From: Isoetes taiwanensis
Lineage: Eukaryota; Streptophyta; Lycopodiopsida; Isoetales; Isoetaceae
Direction of reading: 5' to 3'
NCBI GenBank assembly: GCA_021234155.1
Contig: JAJEKV010000001.1
Location: 865,927-929,926, forward strand
DNA length: 64,000 nt
Below, piece by piece: positions 33,078-45,100 of the stretch (its first letter is position 1; each line of letters begins with the position of its first letter). The position numbers were made by a program, and so were the translations under genes. Below the pieces are notes generated by a model. The model did not search any database. It was not told the DNA's origin and saw nothing but the letters and a program-made list of their open reading frames with translations.

Positions 33078-33296
33078 ATGGGAAAGAATCTATTGCTATG
33101 TAACAATCCAACTGCAAAAGATGCACTGCGTGATTCTATATGGTTTAGTTTATTAGTACAATATAATAAGAGGCTAGAAACAAATCCTCAAATTCACAAA
33201 GTAGTCCTGCAATGCACTCTGGAATATCTAAAAATACATCGTGTTACATTCAACGAACCAAGTGTAGGAATAGGAAACATGCAAAATTATTTCTGA
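33078..33296 (+). CDS. hypothetical small ORF in Helitron F
   Basis: 72 codons starting MGKNLLLCNN, with normal amino-acid composition (NKRLETNPQIHKVVLQCTLE) unlike the surrounding noncoding DNA. It may be an exon captured from a host gene. I do not recognise it and no splice sites are obvious. Confidence 0.25.
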   Translation: MGKNLLLCNNPTAKDALRDSIWFSLLVQYNKRLETNPQIHKVVLQCTLEYLKIHRVTFNEPSVGIGNMQNYF

Positions 33297-33494
33297 ATAA
33301 GGTGTGTCATATGTGAATATGTAGCATAATAACAGGGGGTTACTTTTAGATTTTTATACGCTTTTTCATATGGTTTTTCTATGATTTCGTTGTTGTATTC
33401 GTTGAGGTGTACTAAATAGTATTTCTAGAGTGCACCCTTTATGGGCCGTTGATTTTCGTTGGTTGGAAAAATCCGAGGGTTGTTGTCTTTCTCT

Positions 33495-33640
33495 GCATGT
33501 GTTTGTGCATGAACATTGTGCGCATGTGCACATGCATGTGCATGTGTGTGCATGTGCATGTTCATATGCATGTGCATGTGTATTGTGCATGTGCAAGTGC
33601 AAGTGCATGTGCATGTGTGCATGTGTGTGCATGTGTACTT
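33495..33640. repeat. GTGCAT/GTGTGCAT microsatellite
   Basis: About 145 bp of imperfect gtgcat and gtgtgcat units. The Cys/Met/His-rich frames on both strands are artefacts of it. Confidence 0.95.
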
Positions 33641-34405
33641 GCCCTCTTGGATTCTTATTGCGGGTGGATTTTACTACCACGAGATGGATTTTTTTGCTCA
33701 CACTTACAAAGGTATTTGTTTTTAATGTTTCTTCAGTTAGCATAATGTTTTTTACAAGGTATTGGTTTCCTCGATTCTACAATGTAGTTTGCAAAACCCC
33801 TTTTGTTTCCTTCCTATGCTTTCTTTGCAGATTCAAGTTTAGGCCCTCGTTTGCTTTCAACTCTTGGATATTTCGGCTTCCGATTGTTCATATAGCCGAC
33901 CTTTAGCTTCAATCAACAAACGGTTCTTATGCACACAACAAAGTGGATTATTCCGCCCTTTTCCATGTCACACGATCGGTCAAATAGTGGCCACAAGAAT
34001 ACATTTATATTGTAGGTTTCGATCTTTAATGAACCGTAAGGTGAATCATGCATTACCTTTAAGCTAGAGATGGAGCATTCAAAATCATATGGATTGATAA
34101 ACAATGGTGTCATTGTGAAAGAGAAATAGTTATAGCGGAAGTAACAATATGTAGCATAATAACAGAGGGTTTTCTTTGTGTTGTAAACTTTATGACTTTC
34201 AGAATAATGGGATCAATCTGCTCTATCTTTATGGTAACTTTAACTTATGTTCTATTTGTTTTATTGTGATCAAATTCAAAAGCTACAGGTGATGAAAGCC
34301 TCAAATGAATTCTAGTTTTTTTCTGGTTTGAATTCTAAAATTTTTGTCACACGGGGAGGGGGTCCCTAAGGCCCGAAGGGGGCAAAAAATTTTTTGCAAC
34401 CTGGA

Positions 34406-34975
34406 GACCATTAACATCAACATATAAAATTAAATCCCCAACACATAACAACCATTGACATTAACAACTAACACATAACTACCATTGACATTAATTAACA
34501 TAACCATTGGGTCCAACACATTTAAATTAAAATCCCCCTTAAACCCCCTTTGGTTTGGGTGCATATTCACACGGGGGGTGACGTAGGGCAGCGAGAGCCC
34601 TCATAATTGTTTTTTGCGTCTGAAATCAACACCATATAGTATTTGGCTTGAAATCTTATAGTATTTTTTGCGAATCTTATTATCTGATTATAGCAAATTT
34701 TGTACTTGCATACCCCACAAGCGAGGAACTTTCGTCACGGTATAGATTAAGGAATAAGGGGGTGAATATGCCTATCCAACAGACTCGTTGTTGAAGTCAC
34801 CCCAGGTGTGAATATGCACCCAAACCAAAGGGGGTTTAAGGGGGATTTTAATTTAAATGTGTTGGACCCAATGGTTATGTTAATTAATGTCAATGGTAGT
34901 TATGTGTTAGTTGTTAATGTCAATGGTTGTTATGTGTTGGGGAATTTAATTTTTATATGTTGGATGTTAATGGTC
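34406..34975. repeat. foldback: 167-bp inverted repeat with 233-bp loop
   Basis: Left arm 34406-34572 and right arm 34806-34975 are nearly perfect reverse complements, from gaccattaacatc to gtgcatattcacac. Each arm contains two tandem copies of an accattgacattaac-type unit. It may be a MITE or foldback element; no clear TSD. A transcript would form a long hairpin RNA. Confidence 0.92.
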
Positions 34976-35956
34976 TGTGTTGCTCCCTTCCAGTACTTTG
35001 CTCACTTATGCAAATTCGCTGAAGAGAATAAACACAAATCTCTTAAAAGAGTTGTTGCACTCCTCTACAGAAACACAAAGATTTATTGTAATAAGGAAGC
35101 GAGGGACGTAAGAGAAAGCTAAAATACGTGAATGCAAAGATGCTCTCAAATATAAATGTCAAAAACCAGTTACAAATTACATGTCTGCCTACACTACTTT
35201 GCTAAATAGAGTCCACAATATCTTCGTGCCAGCCAAGTACAACATAGAAGATTGAAGAAAGATAAGAAAAAACATTATACCATGCAAACATACCAATTAA
35301 CGTCTCATTGGAGTAATACCCAGCTTTGGCCATCTGAGATCAACCAATATAACATATGTAAAATGCAAGCTGAAAATGTAATGCATCCCTCCTTATTCTT
35401 ATCTTATCTTATCTTGATATCTACATCAGGATATCATCAATGTCAAATAAATGGGAATGCCCAAGCACATCAAGCATTATAATGTCATAGAATCTGAGTT
35501 TGTAGAATCACTACAATAGGTGAGGCATTCGCTGGCTAACCAATCAAATGTAAGGAAAACGTGGCTATTACCTCTATATTGGTTAATCTGAGAGCACCAC
35601 TGTTCACACCAAGCAATTGCATAATAGAAATTAAAGTTAACCAAGCTAATCAAATATCATGAACAACCCTTACTTAGGAATTGTTATAATTTAGAGTTAA
35701 GTCAATGTGATTCAAAAACTGCACCATAAAAAGCTGACAGATTATGGTTACGGTCTATCTCCTACAATATTAGCTTTTTTGTTCTTCATTTGTAGTTTGG
35801 AAAGAGAAGAAGATAAGGGAACATATTACTTACAGTTTTCACATAGCAACTCCAGCATCTCCAAATTGCTCACGCATGTAAAAAGGAAGAAGAGCAAGCC
35901 TGTGAAGAAACAAACCTAAGTGCATTAGGCTAAGATCTGAAACATGCCCATAAGAA

Positions 35957-36125
35957 ATAAATAGAATAGAATAGAATAGAATAGTTTTTTTATCGTCCAC
36001 TGAGACCAATCGGCCTATGGGACCCAGAAGGAGTGCAGCAAACTTATTACTGTCCGGGTTAAAAAACCCCTGCCCCGAAGGGTTTTCGAGGGAAAAACCG
36101 TGGCAGTAATAAGAATGCTGTCAAG
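35957..36125 (+). repeat. 160-bp dispersed repeat, copy 2
   Basis: Collinear with 31368-31535: GAATA microsatellite, gtttttttatcgtccac, aaaaaacccctgcc, gaaaaaccgtggcagtaat. Confidence 0.85.
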
Positions 36126-36930
36126 AAAATTGCAAAGGAATAAGGCCATAAGAAGAAACACCTCACCAAATACGGCTACCATATCCATATGATTTGGTCA
36201 TAGTCTTTCTTTCCTGTACATGTTTGTCTGTGGTAAAACTTCAGCAGAATTTGAACTTCAGCTCGAATTTGAAGCTAGCCAGCCATTCTAGGCAGTTGGT
36301 TTTCCCAGATATGGGTCTGCTTTAGCGCTCAAACCCTGCGTTTGCTCCCAACGATGCATAGGCCTACAGGCAAGCCGAGGATGCGAAAGCTGAGGGCAAG
36401 CCGATGCCCTAACCTATTTGTTCTCTGATCAAACCCAAGCTTAAGACCGTCGAATGAAGCTCCGCAGATCACCAAGAGCAAAACTGCAAAACTGCCGTCA
36501 CCAAGAGCTAAAGGGATGCATGTCAATCGCCAGAAAGCTTTTTATTCCTTGGCATCGAGCTTCTCTGGATATTTTTTTTATGAAGCGTCGATTCGCCAAG
36601 CGAATGACAATCCGATTTAGGGCGTGGTCCATTACACAACATTATAATATAAGATTGGGAGCTGCTGAACTGGTGCGATTTGAAGTATTAGATGCGGACC
36701 TGATGTGCACCATTACTCTTACGTTTTGGTGTTATCCATTCTTCGAAGGCGTTCATTTTGTCCTCTTCCTATTCAAGTGTTTCTGTATTAAACAAGAGGT
36801 TGGCGCATTCAAGTGTTAAATGATGTTAAAGTTAAATTGAAAAAAAATGATGTTAAAGTTGCAATGCTTTGATGTAAAGTGACTTTTATAAATTGATGAT
36901 ACTATGCCTTACCCTTGGAGATGCACTAAG

Positions 36931-37481
36931 GCGGCTGGAAGATATCCATAGTATCTTGAATTTTGGAAGCTAATTTAACTCTTAAAGTATCTATTTTACT
37001 CCAAAATAATTGTAAAACAAAACCTTAATGATAAGTATATAAATATGAAATAGTAAAAAGAACACATTTCTTGCATGCAAATGTCCGATACTACAACAAT
37101 ACTAAATCCTCTGAGTGTCTTGTGACCAAGCACGGATGCTAGTTTGAGAGCCCTCATTATGACAATATGATCATTACACGGTGATTGTTCAAAGCACGGA
37201 CCATCATCCTAGGAGAGAGGTTGGACTTTCTCTGCATTATAAGATTTGGTTTGTTTGATACACTTATCATGTGTCCCACTCAATTAAGTTGTCTATTAAT
37301 GTGTTGATATAAGACAAACATGTGTATGATAGAAGATTATTCCAAGAATACTCCAGCATTGACAAAAAATAACAAAAAAGAAATTAACACAACAAATGCT
37401 CAACTAGCAGAAGGGCAGGGTTGAGGCAAAGGAAAGATTTATAAAATATTAATGTGTGCTAGTATGTTCACAGAAGGAACA
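36931..37481. other. no recognised feature
   Basis: AT-rich sequence between the host repeat and the Helitron helicase region. I see no gene. Confidence 0.5.
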
Positions 37482-37772
37482 AAGAAGAGCAAAGTTTTGT
37501 TTTCAGATGTATTGTGCTTCGATGGTGTTTTACCTTAGAAATTCAATGCGAAGCTCTGAATTATTGACCTCTTGATTGCGGCACGTTTTGAAGCGGCTAC
37601 ATAATAATAGAGATGCTCAATAATTATCCAATTTTTATGAGTAAAACAAAGAAGAGCAAAATTATGTTTTCGAATGTGTTGTGCTTCGATGGTGTACCAG
37701 CATAGAAATTCAGTGCGAAGCTGTGAATCATTGACCTGTTGATTGCGGCACGTTTTGAACCGGCTACATTTG
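37482..37772. repeat. two-copy tandem duplication at the helicase 3' end
   Basis: 37482-37607 and 37645-37772 are about 85 percent alike, sharing gtgttgtgcttcgatggtgt, aaattcagtgcgaagct and gattgcggcacgttttgaa. The right copy contains the last readable helicase codons. Confidence 0.85.
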
Positions 37773-39070
37773 CAGCGTCTTGTTCGGCTGGAAGTCTGCC
37801 GTCGTGATCGGCGACACGATCGACAGTTGCTTCATGTCCTTGATCCGCGAGAGCATCACGTACAGCAACCCCGGCGTGAACGCCCTCCTCACTACCATGA
37901 TCGCGTTGCCTTCTATCGTGGAGCTCTAGCTCTTGTGCCCCGTCATGGCGTACGCGAGCGCGAGCGGGAACGTCTTCTTGAAGATGGTCCTGGGCCCCTG
38001 GTGCCTGTACTCGACCATCGTTCGCTTGACGTGCATGTGGTGGAGGGAGTCGTCGATGTGGACCGTGATGCCTGTCGGTTCCCCCGTTTGCTCGTCGGTC
38101 TCTATGTACGCTACTGTTCCTGTCGTTCCGTTGACCACTTCTCCCGGTATGTCGATGTTGGTGACGATTAGGACCCCCGCATCCCCGGAGGCGTAAAGGT
38201 ATATCCGTGGAAGGGCCGAAGCCCGTCGGTCGGCTGCTCATCCCATCTTCCGGGCGTCGCGTTGGTCGTGACTGCGGACCTCGTGGACCCGGGGAACATC
38301 CCCGGGAACATCTTGATCATGGCCATGGCGTTGTAATGCCGGACGTCCTGGTGGTGGGTGCACAACACCGTAGTATTTCGGTCGATCCTGCGGAGCGCCT
38401 CCTCCCTGTCGATGATGTGGGGCCCGGCGTTTTGTGGAGTCACCGGCTGGCCTGGCCTCTCTCTTATGGCGTTGAGGAAGGTTATTACTCTGTGCCAGGT
38501 GGCGTGCCTGGATGGATTGCGGCGGTGGTACTTCTTCGCCGCATGAAGTGGGGGTTTTGTATGGCAGGGTGCATAGCTTGCGTGACGTTTGTCCGTCGCC
38601 CCTTTTTGTGCTTGCATATGGGAGGGAGCTGGCGTGGTCGCCGACGAGGATTATCGCCCACGTTCGCAGGAACTCGCTCGGCCGTGATCGCCACTTCTTC
38701 TATCTGCCTGAGTATCATGTTGAGGTTGGCGAACGTGAGCATCGACATCTCGTCGATGATGAGGACCTGGAACGCCTGGATCTGTTGGTGACTCACGCCC
38801 GCAGTGCCTCGATTTTATTTGGCCACCGATTTTAATCGCACAACGAGAGGGCCGCGACGTTAGCACATCTTTGGAACGTTTCGGTTTTAGCGTGGTTACC
38901 TGGGATTGCTAATTGGTAGTGCGCGGTGGGCCCCGCCCCCCTCCACAGCTTTGATCACGGCCATCCGGTGGTCGCGGTATGGGCCAACACCCATTTGCCG
39001 ATGAAGTGTTGTATCATGCGTCGCCGGGGAAAGGTCTTTCCGGATCATGCGTGCCCGATATGGCGTGGAA
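37743..39070 (-). pseudogene. Helitron PIF1-like helicase domain, decayed
   Basis: Minus-strand pieces follow the order of the plant Helitron helicase. A degraded Walker A (GKTF-like) lies near 39040. VLIIDEMSMLT (Walker B) lies at about 38760-38730, followed by a run of leucine-rich codons and RQLPPICKHK at about 38640-38600. FLNAIRERPGQPV, then EEALRRIDRNTTVLCTHHQDVRHYNAMA, lie at 38490-38330. VNGTTGTVAY and FPLALAYAMTGHKS lie at about 38135-37930. Many frameshifts. The GC-rich composition differs from the neighbours. The helicase would unwind DNA during rolling-circle transposition. Confidence 0.9.
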
Positions 39071-39546
39071 CCCATGCACTTCTCGTGATCGCCGTGAGGC
39101 GTGTGCTTGCTTTGGAGGCGAGTGCGGGCATCCGCCGTCGGGTGGGCAATGCGTTCGGCTGGCCTGTCTCTTGCGCTTCGGCCTTCTGGTAAACTGCGAT
39201 GCGGTTGCGGTTTCCCTCGTCGGCGTTTGGCGAACCGTGGTCTTTGCGTGTTGAGCTACCGGGGCATACGGAGTATCGGCGCCGAGCTATTCTTTGCTCC
39301 TCCGTTGTTGAGGAGGTGGTACCCGGCGTATTCTTGTTTATTGGCTTAGGATACCGTCTTCGCTTGTCGCCAGTGCCTGAGTTGGCATTCGGGGCCGTGG
39401 GATTGCTGGCGTGGTTCGGGGAGAGAGCCTTCCCGACCGAACGGGATTTTGTCGAGGAGGATGTTGTAGTAGAACTCTTCGTATGGTGGGACGGGGTGGT
39501 AGCCTGCGAAGCTGCACGGGTTGATTTGTGGGGATGATCTTGTGGC
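39071..39546 (-). pseudogene. Helitron Rep-helicase linker, degenerate
   Basis: GC-rich minus-strand sequence between the helicase and Rep pieces with short readable segments (for example YYNILLDKIPFG near 39480) but no open frame. Confidence 0.5.
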
Positions 39547-40372
39547 CTAGTGCCGTGTGGGACGTGGCTCGCCTTTAGCGGAGGTGGACGGGCGTTCCGT
39601 TTTAACGAGCGCGAACTGCTTGTATGTTACGCCTCCATGTCGGGGGCCTTGCCGCCAGAAGTGGTCTATGGGGTGGAGCGTTGGCATGGCGCCGCTGCAG
39701 GGAGGTGAGGCCTTCCGGGTCGACCCGGGAGAGTCGACCAAGTGGACTTCGGGATCTCCATATGGTTGGTATTTGGAGGCACGCCACCGCTGCCGGGGGC
39801 TTGTAGATCGACTTCTGGAGAGCAGCATTGAGGACAAAGCAGCCTCGCCTTCGTTTGCCTACGATGGGGAGCCCGAGTGCCTCGTGATGTCTTCTCCGCT
39901 CAGTTGAGGTGGCCGTCTTGGCTTCGAGCTTCGGGCCGCCGTGCTTGAGGGCGAGTATGTCCAACTTCAATGCGTGATCCTCACCGGATGTTCATATGCG
40001 CTCCCCGCAGCGGCCGGGATTGCGGGTGGTAGGGCACGGCGTTCGAGTGCTCTTCCGTTGGCATGTAGTACATCCACCGCTGTTTCTTCTGGCATCCGAG
40101 CTGCGCCTCGCGCGGTTGGGCTGCGGCGGAACGGAAACAGACATACCGCCGCGGTATGGCGTGGCCTTCCGGTTCTGCAGGGGCCCACTGCGTGTGGATC
40201 TGCTTGTCTTGGCCGACCGTGTCGTAACTTGTCCTAAATCTTGCTTCCATTTGTGCTTGGTATGAGCTGTTGACGACCGTTTGTGATCCTCTCACGTCGC
40301 TTCCTTCACCCACGAGAATGATGTGTTAGTGCCAACAGTGCTCCATTACGTATCTTATTATCGACCCGCGTA
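39547..40372 (-). pseudogene. Helitron Rep domain, C-terminal part
   Basis: Minus-strand fragments such as RWMYYMPTEEHSNAVPYHP followed by RGAHMNIR (about 40090-39980) match the conserved segment after the Rep domain of plant Helitrons (VVPYNP...AHINVE). QKSIYKPP and SRSPLGRLSR pieces at about 39810-39720 match the following block. The sequence is interrupted upstream by the CACTA insertion at 40373. Confidence 0.72.
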
Positions 40373-40389
40373 CACTACAAAAGTTGCCT

Positions 40390-40765
40390 CGCTATTCACG
40401 GCGTCTATTTACGGCGTCAGGGCGTCGTTTGAGCGTCGATGAAGCGGCAAAAAAAGTCGATGAACAGCGCCTATAACGGCGTCACCCGCGTCGTTTTACG
40501 ACGCTGGCGGCGTCGCTATCTGTACGCAATCCGGCGTCGTCTTAAGCGGCGGCGTGGCGTCGTTCAACGGCGCCCGCGTACGTGCGTACGCCACGCCTTG
40601 GCCGGGCGGCGGCGTGGCGTCGGCAGCGGAGTTCTTTGGCGTGGCGTACGTGTTTGACGCCGTTTAACGGCGTTGCGCGACATCGCGACCCACGGCGGGC
40701 GGCGTAGCGGCATTACCCGCCGCCGTTCGGCGGCGTGGCGACCCGCGTAAGCAACGCCGTTAACG
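40390..40765. repeat. CACTA left subterminal CG-rich repeats
   Basis: Many overlapping variants of acggcgtc, gcgtcgtt and ggcggcgtggcgtcg. Mirrored at 48450-49040 and at 41930-42020. Such repeats are transposase-binding regions in CACTA elements. Confidence 0.85.
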
Positions 40766-42132
40766 ACAACTATTAAAAAAACGTGTAAAAAAAAAATTTA
40801 AATTTTTTTTTTTTAATTTTTTTTTTTTTTTTTGTAAATTGAAAAACATAATAATAATACATTTATTATGAATGAAGTTAATACATTTAATTTAAAGCCT
40901 ATAAAATGAATTTAACCAATAAAGAAATATAAGATTTTAACGTCATTAAATGATGTCGCTTAAATATATTAAAAAAATACAAAAATAAATGAAGCCCCAA
41001 TTTTTTTAGCTAAATACATTAATCAATAAATTAAGCTAAATACATTAATCAATACATTAAGCATATTGAAAATTAAATGCTTACCTGGTACAAGGTGGCA
41101 AAGTTGTTTTGCACAAACAACGATTTGCTAGGAGTGTACATGCAAAACAATAAATTCAATGATTAGTAAAATATTAGTATAAATAAACAACTTAAAAAAA
41201 AAAAATATGGAAAATCAATGGGGAGGGTGGTTTCAATGACGCCCCTTCTTGGATAACAATTTAACCTAAATAAAGCATTAGTATTTTATTAGCGTATTGA
41301 AAAAATTAAATCCTTACACGGAAGAGGTGCCAACTTGTTTTGTAAGAACAACACATTTTGCTAGAGTGTACATGCAAAACAAAAATTCAATGATTAGAAA
41401 GAAATAGTATAAAACAACTAATAAGGGAAAATTTTGGAAAGAAGAAGGGTCTCGCCTTTTAACGACGCCTTCTTAGATGGGAAAAAATTAGAAGAAGAAT
41501 GGAAGAATTTCAAGAAGAAAAGGCTAAGAAGAAGAGGAGGAACCCGAAAATGGGGAGGAAGAATCTGAAGAAGATGAAGCTAAGAGGAGGATTAAGAGTA
41601 AGAATTTGAATAAGAGGAGGAAGAAGTAGTATAAGAGGAGGAAGAATCAAGAAGAAGATGACAAAGGGAATGGAAGAATATATATGGAAGAAGGATGCAA
41701 GAATGGAAGAAGAAGAATGAAGGTTGAAGGAAGAACAAACAACAAATACAAAAAGCCCTAAATCTACCCAAAACAAGTTTAGATTCAAAAACGAGTTGGT
41801 TGATCCGCGCACATACCTTATGAAGCTTATCTTACACTTAGAATAGACCCCAAACTAGATCCGCCAAATAAAATCGCCTCAAAAAACGGCTCCTCCATAA
41901 GCTTTGCTTGCTTTCGAAAATAAGCGGCGGGATTGCCGCTACCGTTTTCGATTTAAATCACAGTCGTCGTTTTTAACGTCGTGGACGTCGTTAAACGGCG
42001 ACACAAAACGCCGCTTAACGACGTTTATAACTTTTTTTTTTTTTTCACGGCGACCAAATTTTTTTTTTTTTTTTTTTTTTTTTTATAGTATAGAATGCAT
42101 GTACACTTGATACATGGGTTTATTTAACTAAT
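40766..42132. other. CACTA internal AT-rich region
   Basis: Poly-A/T runs, a duplicated segment of about 130 bp (about 41070-41200 and 41300-41415, sharing gagtgtacatgcaaaaca and attcaatgattag), a GAA-rich purine stretch at 41490-41740 and another CG-rich repeat cluster at 41925-42030. No gene. Confidence 0.7.
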
Positions 42133-45100
42133 GTATCTTTTGAAAGTTGGCTTTGTATGTTGGCGATGACTTAGGAAGCTAGCTGACAAAAATCGTAATT
42201 TAAGTCCGGTACTATGCATTAATTACTTAATGTCTTGCTATCGCAAAGCGGGCCTTGACTTCTAACCGCCACAACGGGAGGAGTACAGGTCCAAACTCCA
42301 TTCGTCGGTTCCCCTTGCTTCGCGTTCTCAATCTGCATGTGATCGGCCACGCCCCAAGTGCAAAAGACCAAAACTTCGGCACCCAAAACGCGCAAACCCC
42401 CGCTAGAACCCGACAACTCATAGGGTTTACGCGTTTGGAGGCTCTATGTTGTCGATTTTTGACTAGGACCTTGCGCCCGTGTCTTGGCGTAGGGGAGGCT
42501 CTATGCTTGTCGATTTGACTAGGACCTTGCACCGTGTCTTGGCGTAGGGGGGGTGTTGGCCTTGAGCGGGGACCCTAAAACCACCCGGGCGGCTTGCCCC
42601 AAAAGTCCTCTCCGAAGGCCACGGGCAACGGGGCAACTTCCCCTCCGGGCGTGATCCGCTCTCGCCAATGGACTCGGAACGCCGACATTGCCCTAGGGAC
42701 CAAGTTTTGTGGCGAAGCCCACCCTTCTCGAAGAAGAAGCCAAACTATCTCATGTGCAACACACTTTCGTAGTCAATTGTCCTAAGAGGTGGTCTTTTTG
42801 AATACCGCAATGTAGCGGCGTAAGTGTTTCTTTCTTTTGCAAAACTGGCCAGGTGTAACTTGGTCCCTAGGGTAATTTTGGCATTCCGGACGATGTGGCG
42901 AAGTCGGATCGGGCATTTGAACCTCCTCAATGTCGAACGACAAAACACTTTGGTTTCTACAATCACGCCCTTAGGGGCGGCAGCGGTTTGATATGTTTCT
43001 CGGGACGGATGTTGGATTTTTTGGACCTTCTCAGACCAGGTTCCTGGAACAAAGGATTCAACGGTGGGATCACGGAACCGAGATCCGGGAGTGTGGTCTT
43101 TAGCGTCGCCCCTCCGGAGTCTTTGCCAGGAAAGGCTGCCTGGGGAAGCTTTTGGGGCTCGCCTCCTGGGGTTCGGACTCTCCCCTCTAATGAGGGAGGC
43201 CTTGCAAGGTCCTGGCCTTGTTTGACTTGGGCAAGTGTGCCGGCTCGGCTGCCCAACAACAAGGCTGCCCGGTTGTTCTAGTGCAAACTATTTGATCTAA
43301 ACCTTATCCAAAAATTTTTGAAAGCTGGCCCTGTATGTTGGCGATGACCTAGGAAGCTAGGCTGACAAAAATCAGAATTTAAGTCCGTACTATGCATTAA
43401 TTACGAATTTCTGAATGTCTTGCTCTGCGCAAAGCGGGCCTTGACTTCTAAGCGCCACAACGGGAGGAGTACATGTCCAAACTCCATTCCGTCGGTTCCC
43501 CTTGCCAGCGTTCTCAAGCTGCATGTGATCGGCCACGTCCCAAGTGCAAAAGACCAAACTTCGGCACCCAAAAGCGCAAACCCCGCTAGAACGACAACTC
43601 ATAGGGTTTACGCGAGGAGGCTCTATGCTTGTCCCGATTTGACTAGGACCTTGCGCAGGTGTCTTGACGTAGGGGGGTGTTGACCATGAGCACGGACCCT
43701 AAAAACCACCCGGAAGCAGCTTGCCCCAAAAGTCCTCTCCCGAAGGCCCTGGCGACGGACGGGCAACTTCCCCTCTCCGGAACCGTGATCTGTCTCTGCC
43801 AATGGACTCAGAACGTCGACATTGCCCTAGGGACCAAGTTTTGTGGCCAGAAGCCCACCCCTTCTCGAAGAAGCGCCAAACTATCTCATGTGCAACACAC
43901 TCGTAGTCAATTGGCCTAAGAGGTGGCTGCTGAATACTGCAATGTAGGGCGTAAGTGTTTCTTTCTTTTGCAAAACTGACCGTGTAACTTGGTCCCTAGG
44001 GTAATTTTGGCATTCCGGACGATGTGGCGAAGTCGGATCGGCATTTCGGAGCCTCCGCAATGTCCGAACGACAAAACACTTTGGTTTCTACATTGTCGCC
44101 CGCAGGACGCTTCGCGGTTTGATATGTTCTCCCGGACGGATGTTGGATTTTTTTGGACCTTCTCGGACCAGGTTCCTGGAACAAAGGATTCAAATCTGGG
44201 ATCACGGAACCGAGATCCGGGAGTGTGGTCTTTAAGCGTCGTACGGAGGCTGCCGAAAGGCTGCCTCGGGAAGCTTTTTGGGGCTCGCCTCCTGGGGTTC
44301 GGACTCTCCCCTCTAATGAGGAGGCCTTGCAAGGTCCTGGCCTTGTTTGACTTGGGCAAGTGTGCCAGCTCGGCTGCCCAACAACAGGCTGCCCGGACTG
44401 TTCTAGTGCAAACTATTTGATCTAAACCTTATCCAAAATTTTTGAAAGCTGGCCTGTATGTTGGCGATGACCTAGGAAGCTAGCTGACAAAAAATCAGAA
44501 TTTAAGTCCGTACTATGCATTAATTACGAATTTACGAATGTCTTGCTACTGCAAAAGCGGGCCTTGACTTCTAACTGCCACAACGGGAGGAGTACAGGTC
44601 CAAACTCCATTCCGTCAGTTCCCCTTGCCCGTGTTCTCAATCGCATGTGATCGCCCACGTCCCAAGTGCAAAAGACCAAAACTTCGGCACCCAAAGCGCC
44701 AAACCCCCGCTAGAACGGCGGCAACTCATAGGGTTTACGTTTTGAGGCTCTATGCTTGTCGATTTGACTAGGACCTTGCACCGTGTCTTGGCGTAGGGGG
44801 GTGTTGGTTTTGCGAGCACGGACCTAAAACCACCCGAAGCAGCTTGCCCCAAAAGTCCTCTCCCGAAGGCCCTCGCGACGGACGGGCAACTTCCCCTCTC
44901 GGGAAAGTGATCCGTCTCTCGCCAATGGACTCGAACGTCGACATTGCCCTCCTAGGGACCAAGTTTTGTGGCCGAAGCCCACCCCTTCTCGAAGAAGCGC
45001 CAAACTATCTCATGTGCACACACTTTCGTAGTCAATTGGCCTAAGAGGTGGGTCACGAATCTTGCGAATGTAGAGGCGAAGTGTTTCTTTCTTTTGCAAA

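Larger units (their letters stand above)
32388..36654 (-). mobile_element. Helitron F (4.27 kb), non-autonomous, with demonstrated empty site
   Basis: Left flank ctcattaa, then CTAG at 32388 (3' end) with the hairpin gcccatcgttgatgggc. The right end is …attataataataaga-type sequence ending at 36654 (element 5' TCTTATATTATAATG), then ttgggagctg. The intact host repeat reads ctcattaattgggagctg at 29375-29392, so insertion was exactly between A and T with no duplication. Contents: small frame 33078-33296, a GTGCAT microsatellite, a long foldback (34406-34975) and the shared 160-bp repeat. Confidence 0.93.
29717..36930 (+). repeat. second ~540-bp monomer, split by Helitrons E and F
   Basis: Three segments reconstitute one monomer in order: 29717-29816, about 32315-32387 and 36655-36930. 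Each is collinear with 29174-29716. The right end stops at about 36930 (gatgcactaaggcgg). Confidence 0.85.

Noticed and set aside
33366-33906. Cys/Met/His-rich proteins resembling metallothioneins
   Set aside because: They translate the GTGCAT microsatellite; overlapping versions occur on both strands.
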